A DNA stretch of 64,000 nt from Laguncularia racemosa. Its lineage: Eukaryota; Streptophyta; Magnoliopsida; Myrtales; Combretaceae. The translations under genes were made by a program, and so were the position numbers. Location: contig JBBMOL010000195.1 of NCBI GenBank assembly GCA_037954665.1, positions 395,740-459,739 of the forward strand, read 5' to 3'. Positions 32,552-45,029 of the stretch are shown here, piece by piece. Each line of letters begins with the position of its first letter. Positions within the stretch are counted from its first letter, which is position 1. The notes under the pieces are model-generated. The model was given only the letters and a program-made list of their open reading frames with translations. It searched no databases and had not been told where the DNA came from.

Positions 32552-34534
32552 TGTAACGCCCTAAAACCCGGGCCGCGCTACTACTTGCTACATGCCCTTA
32601 TCTCACAAGAACACGTTAAGGCTCTGAATCACTCTAATACCTTTTTGTCCTATAGTTCTTATATAAAGACATTTAATACATCCCATAACTTCAAAATAAA
32701 TTTCATGAATACATATTCAACATTTAACGCAGGGGAAGTCTATAAACTCTAAATTAACATTCTCTAAATAATAATATCTATTACATTCATTTAACAAAAT
32801 TCTCTCAATTTCTAATCGCCATAATAGTAATGGTATTCATTTTCTTCCTGTCTCTATAGTTCACCCAAACCCAAGTTATTTTCTAGATTATCATCTCCTT
32901 TAACACTTGCATCTAAAAAAAAATATTCCCTGAACGGTAAGCTAATGCTTAGTATGTATAACATAAAGACACACGTATGAACAAACATGAATAATTATCA
33001 CATGCATTATGCAGTACTTAACACAAGCACCATTTCAAGATACAATTTAAGTCCACAAATAACAATAGGGTACTCATAACCCCCTTAACACACTTAACAC
33101 ATTGGAACATGTATTAATGATGGGAATTGCCACAATGAACCCTACACCTATGATCCCTTAATCCTTAAACTTGGTGATGAAAATTGTCAGTATAGGCCCC
33201 ACACCTATGGTACACTTAATCTTGGTGATGGGAATTGCCACTATAGGCCTTACACCGATATTCACTTAAACACTTAGTCCAACATCCAACCTAGATCATA
33301 TCCAAACATGACTCCATAAGGGACAACATCATATAAGCATCAATGGGGTGCCCCTAAGGGATCTGCCACTATGGGCTCTTAGGCCAAGCCAAGCACATAC
33401 AGCATACAACTTAAACAATTAAACCATTTCTTCCAATTATATCTTATTAAATACATACACTAACTTAGACAAGCACAAGTCAATACACAAGTTACATGTA
33501 CCTTGAATCCTAGCCTTAAGCACTTTTGGTCTTGGACTTAAGCTAAATTGAAATCTGTATTCATCAACAAGCTCTTCTCAATACTTGATCTAAGATTAAT
33601 ATAAATTTCTAAATTTTATTAATCCTATTTTTTTTAATTCTTTAAGGTTTTACTAGCTATCTAGGTTGTGTGAAACTTAGCTTAATTAGAAATTAAATGA
33701 ATATATAATTAAATTATGTCTCACTCAACACGACCATGTTGGAGGTCGTGTAACTCAGCAAGGCTTGGTACATAACTGTATTAAGGGTCATATATCTTTC
33801 GGTGAGTTTTGACTTCAACACAGTTGGAGCACGGCCATGTAGATAAGTCGTGTATCTCTCGATAAGCTTTGTACTCAACATAGTTGAAACATGATCGTGT
33901 AGGTAGATCATGTATCTGTTAGTTCAACACAGTCGAAACACGTCCGTGTTGGGAGGCTGTGTATCTTTTATATTCAATACAATCAAAACGCGACTGTGTT
34001 GGGAGGCCGTATATCTCTCGGTAATTTCTATGAAACTTAATTTCTTCATTCCAACTTCTCTTAACTTGATTCTCTTTATCCCTAAACTTAATTTAATCTC
34101 TAAAGCACGTAATTAAAAATAAATTACATGAAATAGATTACTTACTTCAATTATTCCACAAGTCGTATCCTTAAGCTGTTGATTCCTATTCTCATTTCAT
34201 CTTTTCTCAAATTTCAAATTCTGATTTTCACAAAGATTGAAAAGTGATTAGATTATCTATTCCATACGTAAGAATCACCGATTCTCTACCTTTCTTACCT
34301 AATTTTACTCATAATCGCCCCTATAGTTCGATAGTCTATCTTTTTCCCTTTAGAGCGTCTATGTTGTTATTGTGAAGGAGTGAAAAAGAGAGAGATGTTA
34401 GGTCACCTGAGATTAAATACTCCTTTTTGTGGAATTTCCAAATTGTCCCTCGATTTTTATAAAATCCATGTCCTTGTCCTTAGCTTTTTGTGACAATTAT
34501 ATATTAAAAATAAAATAAAAATTCAGGTATTACA
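32552..34534 (-). repeat. A2 5' LTR
   Basis: It starts TGTAACGCCCTAAAACCCGG and ends CAGGTATTACA on the plus strand. It contains three 'ggtgatgggaattgcc' units (33113-33265) and an eroded palindrome array (33720-34030). Confidence 0.93.
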
Positions 34535-34539
34535 ACCTT

Positions 34540-36524
34540 TATAGTAAAAGATTGGATATGAGGAAAAATAAAGTTAATATTTCCTTCCTTTATGGTTGTT
34601 ATGAGGTTATTTTATGGTGAAAGGGAAAAATAAAAATCTTAAAGTAGGGGTAAGTTTCCATTTGGCCAATAGACCATAATAGAGTGTTTTTTCATATCAA
34701 CATTATTCACATGAAAAATATATAACACAACCTAAATTAATTTCATTTTATGGTACACTAGATGAAATCGCTTATTAGTATCTTTGGCACTTGAAGACTA
34801 ATTTAACTCTTCAAAAAAAAAATGATTTATTTGACGATTTTCATATCCCAAGTGATACCTAGTTGTAATACTCATGGCGTATATAAAAGTGTATAAAGCT
34901 CTACAATTTAGCTTTGCATCAATGTATAATTTATAATTTTATATAACAAATAGATTATATCATTTTATAGGAATTCAAAAATAAGATAAACTTATGACTG
35001 AAATCCGATTAGATAAATCATAGAATGAGTCTTTATGTGATCTTAACATAATTTACGAAACATATTGAGATTGAAATCTCTATTTTTTTCAATAATCTCT
35101 CCTTATATACCTAAATTTTTGCTTATAAGTCCCCTTGATGTTTGCTAGAAAAAACAATCCATTGAGTCAAGGTAAGGGGTTTTATGGGCTCAGTGAATTC
35201 CCTTGCCATTATCAAGTATATCTATGGCATAGTAGATAAAATTATCAAAGAATTTCCATAAGATATACCTAGTCCAATAGGAATCGTAGGCTTAAACCCT
35301 TGTGTACCTAGGATAAGAATAGCCAACACAATTATCCTAATCTATGCTTAATTATCATTTTAAAAGAAACTTTACATTTTAGGAAAAGAAACATTTAACC
35401 ATCATAATTGAAATACTCCCAAAAAAATACTTTTAAAAATACTCATTTACCTTTAGACCCTCTTCTTTAAATAAAAAACTAAACTTACTCTCCCTTATTT
35501 TACAAGAAATCAAAGTGAGCCTTCCATAACTCCCTCCCCAATAGAGGTGTGCCACCCCCTCTCTCAACTTATATGTGCACTTCTCTTTCCTCTTCTAAGG
35601 TAGTATTAAGTTAAAAATTGTCATTAGAAGTAAATTAAAAAATCTTCCCTTAATTAATTCCACTTTCTTTACTCATTAATTAGCACTATTAGTGAGCTTA
35701 ACTTAATTCTCTATTTGTTATGAGGAATGAAACCTTTGCAAAGACAAGATTAAGAGACAAATACAATTATAAGGAAAGAGTATCTACACCTTGTTACTTG
35801 TCTCAAATCACAAGATATAAAATTCCCAACAATTTTAATATTAGATTAAAGGGCAAATCCAATTAGGAGCCATTATAGAGTTTTGAGACAAAACTCAAGG
35901 AGATAACTCCAATCACTAAAACTTCCTTAGAAGCTTTGTCCAAGTGTTTAGGCTTAACAATATCATCAATACAAACACACCAATTTCGCTATGAATAGAT
36001 TATCCACCACCACATCTGAACTCCTCAAATTATCCTCTAAGGCACCCAGCTTTATTGACCCACCAACAATTGTACCCAAAAGAGAGGCTCCACATCCTTC
36101 ATTGCCCCAAAACATGAGACATGCTATCTAATTCTATTAAAATCCATCATTCTCCAAACATCGGCAATCATAATGTCATGAGTTAGATTATCAAAGTTAC
36201 ATAAGATTTCCCATAGGCAACTAAATCCTAAATCATCTAGTGCCTCTAGCTTTAAGCCACTAAACTAAGTATTATAATGGCATTTATTCGGTATGCACCA
36301 AGTCTCCATGTATTACTACACAAAATATTGTTACCCAATATGAAGTTTTTTTCCATCCACCTTTAATGGCCATTTAAAGCTACTCAAGGTACAAGAACTT
36401 AATCACAACCTGTCCTAGGATCATGATCATCATCCCATTACCCATCTAGTCTTTATAATCACCTATTTATGCTCTACTATAACTCACTAGCATATTTACC
36501 CACTCCATGCCTCCAAGGACATGC
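34540..36524. other. Intergenic region, nothing recognised
   Basis: AT-rich sequence without LTR ends, conserved protein blocks or notable repeats. Confidence 0.5.
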
Positions 36525-36532
36525 ATGGCAAA

Positions 36533-37047
36533 TAGGGCTATAAATAATCAACTCACTTAAAACAATTATCAAGTTCTAGTTGAGCCGCACTTTTATTGAG
36601 CCTAAAATTTATAGGCTTAAGCTTGACTCATTTAAATAAACAAGCTTTATTTTGAATTTGAATTATAAATTGAGTTTGAGTTGAACCAAGATTAAATTAT
36701 GCTAAGCTTGAGTAGCTTGCAGGTGGATTGGCTCATTTGTAGCCTTATGGGGATGAGATAAAGATAAATATACAAAATGAATAAATATATAAATAAATAG
36801 AAGAAGGAATAAAGAATAAAGACTAGGCTATATATAGTTCTTATATATTATAACACACACACACACACACATATACACATGTATATATATATATATATAT
36901 ATATTATATGATATGTAAGGGCTTATGTTCGACTCATTTAGATAAATAGGCTTTATTTTGAACTTGAGCTTGGTTCATTTGCAAATCAAGCCTAAACCTG
37001 ATTGAGCTCAAGTAGCTCATGAATAGCTTAGATTATTTTCAACCCTA
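36533..37047. mobile_element. hAT-like non-autonomous DNA transposon
   Basis: The terminal inverted repeats are TAGGGCTATAAATAATC and, read inward from the other end, TAGGGTTGAAAATAATC (14 of 17 alike). They are flanked by 8-bp direct repeats ATGGCAAA (36525-36532) and ATGACAAA (37048-37055), the target length of the hAT superfamily. No transposase frame. Inside, a block starting 'cgactcattta' is present twice (36617 and 36929), and CA/TA microsatellites fill the centre. Confidence 0.78.
36849..36905. repeat. CA/TA microsatellite
   Basis: About nine CA units followed by about eleven TA units, in the middle of the hAT-like element. Confidence 0.95.
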
Positions 37048-37059
37048 ATGACAAAGGCT

Positions 37060-37097
<38 letters not shown>
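37060..37097. repeat. TA microsatellite
   Basis: An uninterrupted TA run just outside the right end of the hAT-like element. Confidence 0.95.
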
Positions 37098-37102
<5 letters not shown>

Positions 37103-37497
37103 AAAGTAGATAATGACACCTTTAACACCCTACATGAATACCTCAATAGGATAGATGATTGTCCATCACTTGCTCATTCTAATGTCTATAAACAAACCTG
37201 ACCAATAGGAATGCACATGCAACATAGGCTAAATAATGCAATACAACAAAAGTATGAGAAAACTTTTAATAAAATAATACTAATTATTAATCAATGCCAC
37301 AATTGAGCATGTACAATTTGGGGCACCCCATCACTTTGACAAAACATTTAAACTATAGCTACACTTGTATGACGTAGTACTATACATGAAGTTGGTAAAA
37401 CCCTATCATCAAAGTACGAATTGAGGTTAAACACTAACTAAGCACAGTGTCATGATGTAAGCATTACGTGTTCGTACCCCCATCTAAGGACCACATG

Positions 37498-38054
37498 TGA
37501 TATGAATCATATAATAGAATAGGTTGAAAGGTGAAAAATAAATAAGATGATTTAAGATGAGTTTAGAGGTGAATTTAGACTCATGGAAGTTCAAAGAGTT
37601 GACTTTAACTAGATCAATCAAGGAAAGGCTAACCAAGAATCCAACAAAAAGTTAGATCAAAGTAAGGCTAATCAGCTATAGTCGACTAAGGTAACTTAGT
37701 CTAGCCTAATTTTTTATCCCTTTGTGTTTTACGTCACTATCATAAAAAAGGCTTATGAGTCTCATTATCTACTAAATATTAAGTGTTTATCTTTATTTAG
37801 CATTTTTTCCTAACAATTGTTATCAATTGCGGCCATCATAGTTAAATTAATTTGTGAATTACATTAGTTCTTTTAACACTTGCAAAAGTTTCACAAATTG
37901 TGAGTCAAGTGATTTAATATTGATTATGTTCATATCCTTTATTTTCATACGCAATATATCACAAATCTTTTAAAATGTCTCTTTTACTTCTTATAAATCA
38001 AAAACCCAAAAACCATTATCAAGGTGTCATAAAGCATATCCTATATCCATGTTA
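37498..38054 (+). repeat. F 5' LTR, internally deleted
   Basis: It starts TGATATGAATC and aligns to the 3' LTR over both ends. It lacks about 270 bp present in the middle of the 3' copy (around 39570-39820). Confidence 0.8.
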
Positions 38055-38057
38055 AAT

Positions 38058-38069
38058 TGGTATCAAAGC
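38058..38069 (+). other. F primer-binding site (initiator tRNA-Met)
   Basis: TGGTATCAAAGC, three bases after the LTR end. Confidence 0.85.
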
Positions 38070-38814
38070 TTTAAGAGGCATGCCCTTCTTCATAAGTGTG
38101 AAATCTTTCCTTGCTAATTTTGTTGATTTGGAGATTTAGAGTTATGGACAAAATCGGTGAATTGCTATGGTTGATTTGGGAGTGTTAGAAAATAATTGAT
38201 TGGTGTAGGTAGGATTAGATTGTTGATTTGTGATTTTTTATTGCAAGAGATGAGTTGTTTTATAGTGATGAAGAGATGGAGAACAAATTTCATATTTGTT
38301 TAATAATTTAGAGTTATGCTTGTCTTGTAGTCATTGATGATTTCTGCAAAATTTTAATTTATGATTATCCTACTAAGAAATTAGGCTTAGTCATTGTAGA
38401 TTTTTCATATCCATATGAGATGGTTCATTACAATGAGATAATTTGAGTAAAGAAACGAGCAAAGGTAGCTTTTTCTTTAGGTAATGCTTAAAAGGATTCA
38501 ATTTTGTGCAATATTGTACTCATGGAAATTAGTCTTATTCATTTGGGCAAGTCATGGAAAATTAATCACAATTTTGTTCATGATCCTATTAAGAATTACT
38601 ATCATTTCACTAAAGAAAGAAAAATCACCTTGACCTTAATGACAAGAGAATAGATGATGCAGATACATTAAAGAAGTGGTATAGAATTAGCTATTTGAGA
38701 GAGCAGCTAATGGTATGGAAGGTATAAAATCTAATACATAGAAACCATAGGAAAACTAAAACCTACTGTAAGTGGTTTGATATTGGTAGCATAGAAAGAT
38801 TCATGTACTCAAAT
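38070..38814 (+). other. F interior before the protease remnant
   Basis: It is AT-rich with no open frame. This position would hold leader and gag in a full element, but no gag block can be recognised. Confidence 0.5.
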
Positions 38815-39150
38815 TAAGGAATACTTGGGCTAGAGAGAAAATTTGTTTCAAGCTCCTTGTTTCGTGTAAGGTAAAACATACTAATTAGTTATGGTTGAAA
38901 TTGTACCACTATTGTGCTTGTAGAATTTGTTAAAAAAATGGGTTTATAGATTACACCACAACCAAAATCTTATAGTTGGCATTGATTCCATAATTAGGGA
39001 GTTATCGATGTTCATAATGGGGGCATGTTTCAATTGTTAAGAGTAATTATACTAATAAGGTTATTTATGATATAGTAGTAATGAATGGTACAAATTTACT
39101 ATTGGGAAGACCTTAGCAATAGGATAAGCAAGCAACATATGATGGGGATA
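38815..39150 (+). pseudogene. F protease remnant
   Basis: Across several frames the B/D protease order can be followed: a RENLFQAPC-like start near 38835, a disrupted active-site region near 38900, a TPQPKSYSWHWF-like block near 38950 and LLLGRP followed by a broken QFD-like block near 39098. Frameshifts and stops throughout. Confidence 0.65.
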
Positions 39151-39358
39151 AGAGCCATTAAACCATTTCAGACAATGAAAAAATTTTTAAGTTATTTTCC
39201 ATGGGTTGGGAAGAGGTAAAACAAGAGAGATTTAAGTTTGTGAAGAAAACTAAAGGCAAGAGAAGTTTATTCATGTGCCTAAGATAATCCTTCTATTAGA
39301 AGTAGCAAAATTTCTCTTTAGTTCTTAGAAGAAACAAAATTTTAGGGCAAATCTTTCC

Positions 39359-39372
39359 CAAGAAAGGGAAAA
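39359..39372 (+). other. F polypurine tract
   Basis: AAGAAAGGGAAAA lies next to the 3' LTR. Together with the preceding bases it still reads RANLSQEREND, the counterpart of LRTNLFEARGDD in B and LRTNPFQEEGND in C. Confidence 0.8.
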
Positions 39373-40199
39373 TGATACAAATCTTAGAATAGGTCAAAAG
39401 GTGAAAAATAAACGTGATAATCAGGGATGAGTTCAAAGGTGAATTTAGGCTTATAGAAGTTGAGGTGGTTGACTTAAGCCAAATCAACTAAGAAAAGGCT
39501 TACTAAGAAGCCGACCAAAAGCTAGAATGAAGCAAGATCGACCAGCCATAATCGACTAAGGTCACACAAGACTAGTCCTTAGCCACTTCAACAAAGAAAG
39601 TCGTAGAGCTATTCCTATTTTTAGTTTTAAGCTATTTATTTCTTTATTTTATTTCTATGTTAGTTTACATTAGTAATTTATTTTTAATGTTATATTATTT
39701 CCTTTTTAATAGTTTACTATTATGCTAGGGTTCCTAGGTTTGGTAATAAGCTTACATATGGACAGCTTTGGATCATTATCCAATAGTTCAATCCACTTTT
39801 TCAATCATTTGAATTTTATGTCGTCGACATACAAGGAACTTGTGACTCTTATTATCTATTAAATATTGAGTGTTTATTCTTATTAAATTATTGTTCTTAA
39901 CAATGGTTATTAATTGTGGTGAACGTAGTTAATTTAATTCGCGAATTACATTAGTTCTTTAATACCCATGAAAACTTTACAAATCGATGAGTCATATCTA
40001 CTTATGATCTAATCAAAGACCTAGTTGAATTTCAATACTAGTGAGTTATATTATATATAATATTAATTATGTTTAAATCCTTTATTTTCATATGCAAGTA
40101 TGTTAAAAATCTTTAAAAATATCTCTTTTACTTCTTATAAATCGAAAAACCCAAAAACAATTATCAAGGTACCATGAAGCATGTCTTGGATTCGTGTCA
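39373..40199 (+). repeat. F 3' LTR
   Basis: 827 bp, TGATACAAATC...TTCGTGTCA. It is the longer, less deleted copy. Confidence 0.8.
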
Positions 40200-40308
40200 T
40201 TATGCCTTCATTCCAACATGCACCTTAAAATATTGTATACAACGCCTCAAACAACCAAGAATCGCCACTTCCACCTCATTCATGGCTACCTCACCTACAC
40301 TGAGATAC

Positions 40309-41150
40309 TGTAAATACCTGAAAAATATAAATTCATTTAATGTTTATTGTGAAATAAAGTCAAGGTCAAAAGTGTAATTTTTATGAGAAACATGGGTAAT
40401 TAGGTCATTTTCACTGTAGTAGATAAGTGACACTCTTTAATACCTAAAGGTGACCTAGCGATTACCACAAAGGCCCAATCCAATTACATCAGTTAAAGAG
40501 TTTAAATGATTGAGTTATTGTTTTTAATGATAGGATTGACAATTTAACCAACTTCTATTACATGATATATAGAATTTGGATCAAGGAGGCAAAACGAGCA
40601 TAGAATCAAACAACTGATGGTTCGAATCATGGATTGAGACAAATAAGTACCTCAATCTACATATTGTATTAGAATTGACAAATTTTAGGATCCAATTAGG
40701 CTTAGGACCATAGGAATTAAGCTTAGGAATGAATTGAAAAAGAGGAAAAATGATTCGTGTGGAACATCACAGTATACGATCCATCATACGCCCATGTATT
40801 TGCCTATGTAGAAACACAAATTGTGTATAGAAAGGTACATAAATGAAGAACACACTTATGTACTTAGGTGTATCGAATTATGGAAATCCTTAGAAAGATA
40901 TACATCTAACTACATGACCGTGTATCTAGGCATGCTGAAATGCCAAAATACACAAAAAGATACATAGCCACTATACATGATCGTGTATCCAACCGTACCA
41001 AAGCACACGGCCTAAAGCACAATTGTATACTTAGAGATATTTCGTTACTCCTCGGATTTCCATATAATCTAATCCCTTAGTATAACAATAGAAAGTTCAG
41101 TAGAGTAAGAGAAGGAATCATATATTGATTAACTGAATAGAATTGAGAAA
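40309..41150 (+). mobile_element. Eroded LTR-like remnant
   Basis: It begins TGTAAATACCTGAAAAATATAAATTC, resembling the start of an A-type LTR read in the plus orientation (TGTAATACCTGAATTTT). It contains the 'catgaccgtgtat' and 'catgatcgtgtatcc' palindrome-like motifs of the A and C LTRs near 40912-40990. No right terminus is clear. Confidence 0.4.
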
Positions 41151-41350
41151 CTTAGATAATTTCATATTAGTACCATGAACATATTACTGACATTTTGGCA
41201 TATTATAGTCTAGCTATTAGTTCAAGATAAAATGTGCATAAGACTATGTTTCCAGTTATGTGTAACTTTGGATGGTTGTATTAAGAATGATAATGGGTTT
41301 CTTTGTATGGGGGCATGAAAGAGGAAGACTTGATTTTTAAAGTGGATGCC

Positions 41351-42268
41351 TTCCTTATTAAAGCCTAATTTTTAATGTGGACATATTTCTTATTTTTTCA
41401 CTTTTCATTAGTTTCTTTTTTTTTCCCTTTTCTTTTATTTCTAATTTCATTTCTTAAAAGTAAATTTAAAAAAGAAAAGAAAAAGAAAAAAAAAAAAGCG
41501 GGGGGTGTGAAACTTCCGTACCCAACACTACATAATGTTCCTCTCAAAAGACAAAAGGAGATAAAGCCCCATCTTTATTTACTTTATCAATATTTAGAAA
41601 TGGATGTTTCTTTAAATTTAATGTGGCGAAGTGAACATTTCTTCTCGCGGCCTATGAAATACCACTCGCTCGTTAGGATATCGATGTCTCAATAGTTTAC
41701 TCCTTCTACGTACATAGGATTATATATCGACATGGATGGAAAAATCCAACAAGATTGAAATTTTGTTCCTTTGAGCAGTGCGTGGAACCTCCATACAGCG
41801 GAGTGAGAGCGACACCGGCGGATGATTCATAATGCAGAGAGAAGGGCAGAAGGCCAATAATGCAGTGTGAAAGGCAGAGTACAGATTTAATTTCCCAAAA
41901 ATTCCGAATCTTAGCAGGATAGACACTGATGGGGACAAAACCAAAACTTGCCTACTGTCTGCCGTACAGACCTACGTGGTGATTTTCAGACCAAGAAAAA
42001 CTCACTGATATATTTTTTTCACCATTTTCTGAATGTTGGATTGGATGCATCCTTCATGCGTACACGATGGAGGTAAAACAAAATTAGAAGGAGCTTGCGC
42101 TTGTTTACCTTTTTTATTAACCATATTACACCAAGTGTATAAAGTTATAAATGTTGTATTTATGTATTGCATATGATGGCGTAAAATTATATATAACAAA
42201 ATATTATATTCGAATGCATCAAAACATGTGTAGTAATGCATATGTAATGATATGATGGAAATCCAATT
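41351..42268. other. Intergenic region with A-rich tract and a less biased island
   Basis: A poly-T/A tract (41395-41500) precedes a segment at 41500-42000 that is richer in G and C and contains no repeats seen elsewhere in the window. A minus-strand frame at 41720-41944 has no recognisable similarity. It could be non-repetitive host sequence such as a promoter or exon fragment, but nothing proves it. Confidence 0.4.
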
Positions 42269-43100
42269 GGCTCTAATATCAAACTGATAGATAATCTTAG
42301 ATATAGAATCTTTAAAACTAACAAATATATATATATACAGGAATTAAATATAAAATAAATATGGACTGAATCAATATTTGATAGTATGTATGAATATTGA
42401 AATCAAATTGATTTGTGATAAAATAAATTGATATTACTTATAATCTATTAAACTCTCATGATGTTACAAGAAACTATGATATAACTTAGGAAATTTCAAT
42501 CAATAAATTTGCCACATCTTGTCAAACTAAGTGAATAAAGAAAGAAAATTCTTCAATTGTTCATGAATTAGGAGAATACTCATTTCACTCAATTCATAAA
42601 AATCATAGAGGCTTATAACTCAAAATTAATTAAATTATTGTCTAATAAATCTATTAACATAATATGTCTCTTTATAGGCTTACAAATAAATCCTCGTGAC
42701 TCTTAACATAAAAAAAAAATAACTTAATATGAAATATATCCTAATAACTAGGAAAATACCTAAAATAGAAATTAGTAAATATGAAAAATACTCCTAATAA
42801 ATGAATAAAAGAAAACTAAGGGTTTGCTTGTTTCATCTTATTAGTATTATTTTGGCATTTATTCAAACATATATATGCTAAGAATAAGATACAAAAGGAT
42901 AGAAATATAAATACATATGTACCTTTGTACTAAAATTAAAATATCTAACAAATTCCTATAAAATTAAACTTATCTACCATTTACTTTATTCATTTTTACA
43001 AAATATCAATTAAAATCTCCTTTCATAATGTATAAAATATATTTTAAAATATTTTCTCTTAAAAGTACGTGAATTTTCACTTTTCAATTTTCATTCCCTA
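42269..43100 (-). mobile_element. Possible LTR end of a further decayed element
   Basis: On the minus strand TGATATTAGAGCC (42269-42281) differs at two positions from the tRNA-Met primer site TGGTATCAGAGCC. Three bases further, at 42285, the plus strand starts TGATAGATAATC, as a reversed LTR end should. The opposite end and any coding part are not found. Confidence 0.35.
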
Positions 43101-43149
43101 ATCACCATTCTTATCATAATTATAAAATAGAAATATATAAGATACAATT

Positions 43150-44953
43150 TGTAATGCTCCAAAACCTAAAACATCATAGCCCGCCACGTGTCACTACTAC
43201 ATCACGACATGTTAAGACACTAAATCTCTATACAATTTTAAAATAGTTCATCTCCACATTACATTCATACCAATACCACTTCAATAAAAGAAATGAATGA
43301 CTTCCAAGTGAGCCATTCCAATCATCATTAAATAATACGTTACAGATAATCCCAAATTAAAAATTAGAGTAAACATCTGTCCTAATATAATTCTTGACAT
43401 AAATACGAAACTAGTACTATTTCATATTCTCCAATCCACAACTTAAAGTTCTAATAATAGTTCTTCCTTAGTTTCCTATCATTCTTCATCAACATAGCAA
43501 TAATGTTCTCTCCCATATTCATCCATATAATGTCCCACCAAATTCCCATTCCCATCGTAGTTTATATGTTCATCGTTCTTACCTCCAACTAAAAATAAAA
43601 TAAAAGGGGATGAGCTTAAGCTCAGTTGGTGAGTACCACATTGACATACGCATGCCACATAGTAACAATAGCCCATGCATCTATGCAACAACAATATCAA
43701 CATATCAAGTCATTGGTTTGTTTATCTTCATTAATCAACATACAACATTGGGATAATCACGATCCCGATTTACATACAATATTTACATACATATAGTCTT
43801 AATGGAAACTATCACTGTGGGCTTTGTCTAACCTTAATCTATCTTAGATAATTTCGATACACGACTCTACTAGGGACAACGTGGCATACCTATCATTAAG
43901 GTGCCTCCTAGGGATCTACCACTATAGGCTCTTAGGCCTAACTAAGCACAAGATACACATTAAACTCCAACATTTAATTAAGTTCATTAAACATTTAAAA
44001 TCATTAATTATTTACAATTATTAAACAACTACTTAGCAAACATAACAAAATAAGGTAAACAAGTACCTAGGAGGATATTCCTACTATAGTCCCTTGCATC
44101 TCTAAGGAAATGGTGTAAATCTATTCAATAATAAAGAACTACATTTAGTTCTATTCTATAAGTAATCTAGGTTTTCTAATGGATTAGGTAGATTCTAATT
44201 GTATAGTTCTCTTCCCTGATGTTTGGTTATACTTAATGTGTAATTTAGGATTGAAGTATAATAAAATAAAATCGATTAAGAAGTGTTCTTGGGCAACATG
44301 GTCGTGTGAGAGGCTATGTAGAGGAGCACAGGCTAGAGCATAGTCATATTAATGGCCATGTATCTTTCTATGTAAAATGTCAATTTAGCATACCCAAGTA
44401 CATGGACCTATCCTTTGTTCGTGTACCTTACTATACACTCTCGAGTTTCTACACGGGCATGTGTTTGACCGTGTACACCTTGTTCATCACGAACTCTTAT
44501 TCCCTTTTTTCCAAATTTGTTCATAAGCCTAATTTTTATGATTCTAAGCTTAATTGATTATTTTATTTACCAATTCTAATATAAAATTGGCATCTTGTAC
44601 ACTTACTTGTTTAGGATTGTAATTAGAAGTGCTAATCCAATTGACTTCTATGCCCTTTTTTGTTTCCTTCCATTTCCTAACAATGAGTCAGTTTGTAAAT
44701 TCATTAATTCATCACCAACATAAACGACATTAATAATTACAACCCTTACCTAATTGATTTGAACTTGTCTTGTAATTTTCCTGTAAGTCGCTTGTAGGTC
44801 CTTGCAAGGTCTCTCTCTTAGGTTTCTGTTTACAGTGATACCAATGAGAGAAAAAAGGTAAACCTAGGTTAGTGCATCCTATTTATTCCTTAGTTAAGAA
44901 AAGACCTAATTGCCCCCATATTTTTATCTTATTTATTTAATTGACCTCAGTCT

Positions 44954-44997
<44 letters not shown>

Positions 44998-45010
44998 ACG
45001 TATATTTACA
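43150..45010 (-). repeat. A3 3' LTR
   Basis: It starts TGTAATGCTCCAAAACC and ends GTATATTTACA on the plus strand, with a TA microsatellite at 44958-44992 near the end. Isolated 'catggtcgtgt' and 'gaccgtgtac' motifs stand at 44298-44480 in place of the long A1 array. Confidence 0.9.
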
Positions 45011-45029
45011 TTCTCCACCCTCCTATAAA
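45011..45029 (-). other. A3 polypurine tract
   Basis: Read on the minus strand, TTTATAGGAGGGTGGAGAA lies against the 3' LTR. Confidence 0.85.

Larger units (their letters stand above)
21306..34534 (-). mobile_element. A2: Tekay/Del-like chromovirus, boundaries complete, coding decayed, carries B2
   Basis: The target duplication ACCTT is at 21301-21305 and 34535-34539. It has two LTRs with TG...CA ends, a primer site next to the right LTR and a polypurine tract next to the left LTR, so it reads right to left. Gene order on the minus strand is gag, protease, reverse transcriptase, RNase H, integrase, chromodomain. B2 interrupts RNase H. Removing B2 leaves about 8.7 kb. The many stops in all domains indicate an old copy. 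Confidence 0.93.
37498..40199 (+). mobile_element. F: small decayed non-autonomous LTR retrotransposon
   Basis: Two related LTRs surround a 1.3-kb interior with a tRNA-Met primer site, a protease remnant and a polypurine tract. The flanking 5-mers ACATG and TTATG differ at two positions, which may be an eroded target duplication. It has the same reduced plan as B (protease only) but a distinct LTR sequence. Confidence 0.8.

Noticed and set aside
41720..41944. Minus-strand 74-codon frame in the less biased island
   Set aside because: No conserved motif; kept only as a possible host fragment.
43600..43660. Possible tRNA-like sequence ('agcttaagctcagttggtgag')
   Set aside because: Only a short A/B-box-like resemblance; no cloverleaf can be drawn and it lies inside an LTR.
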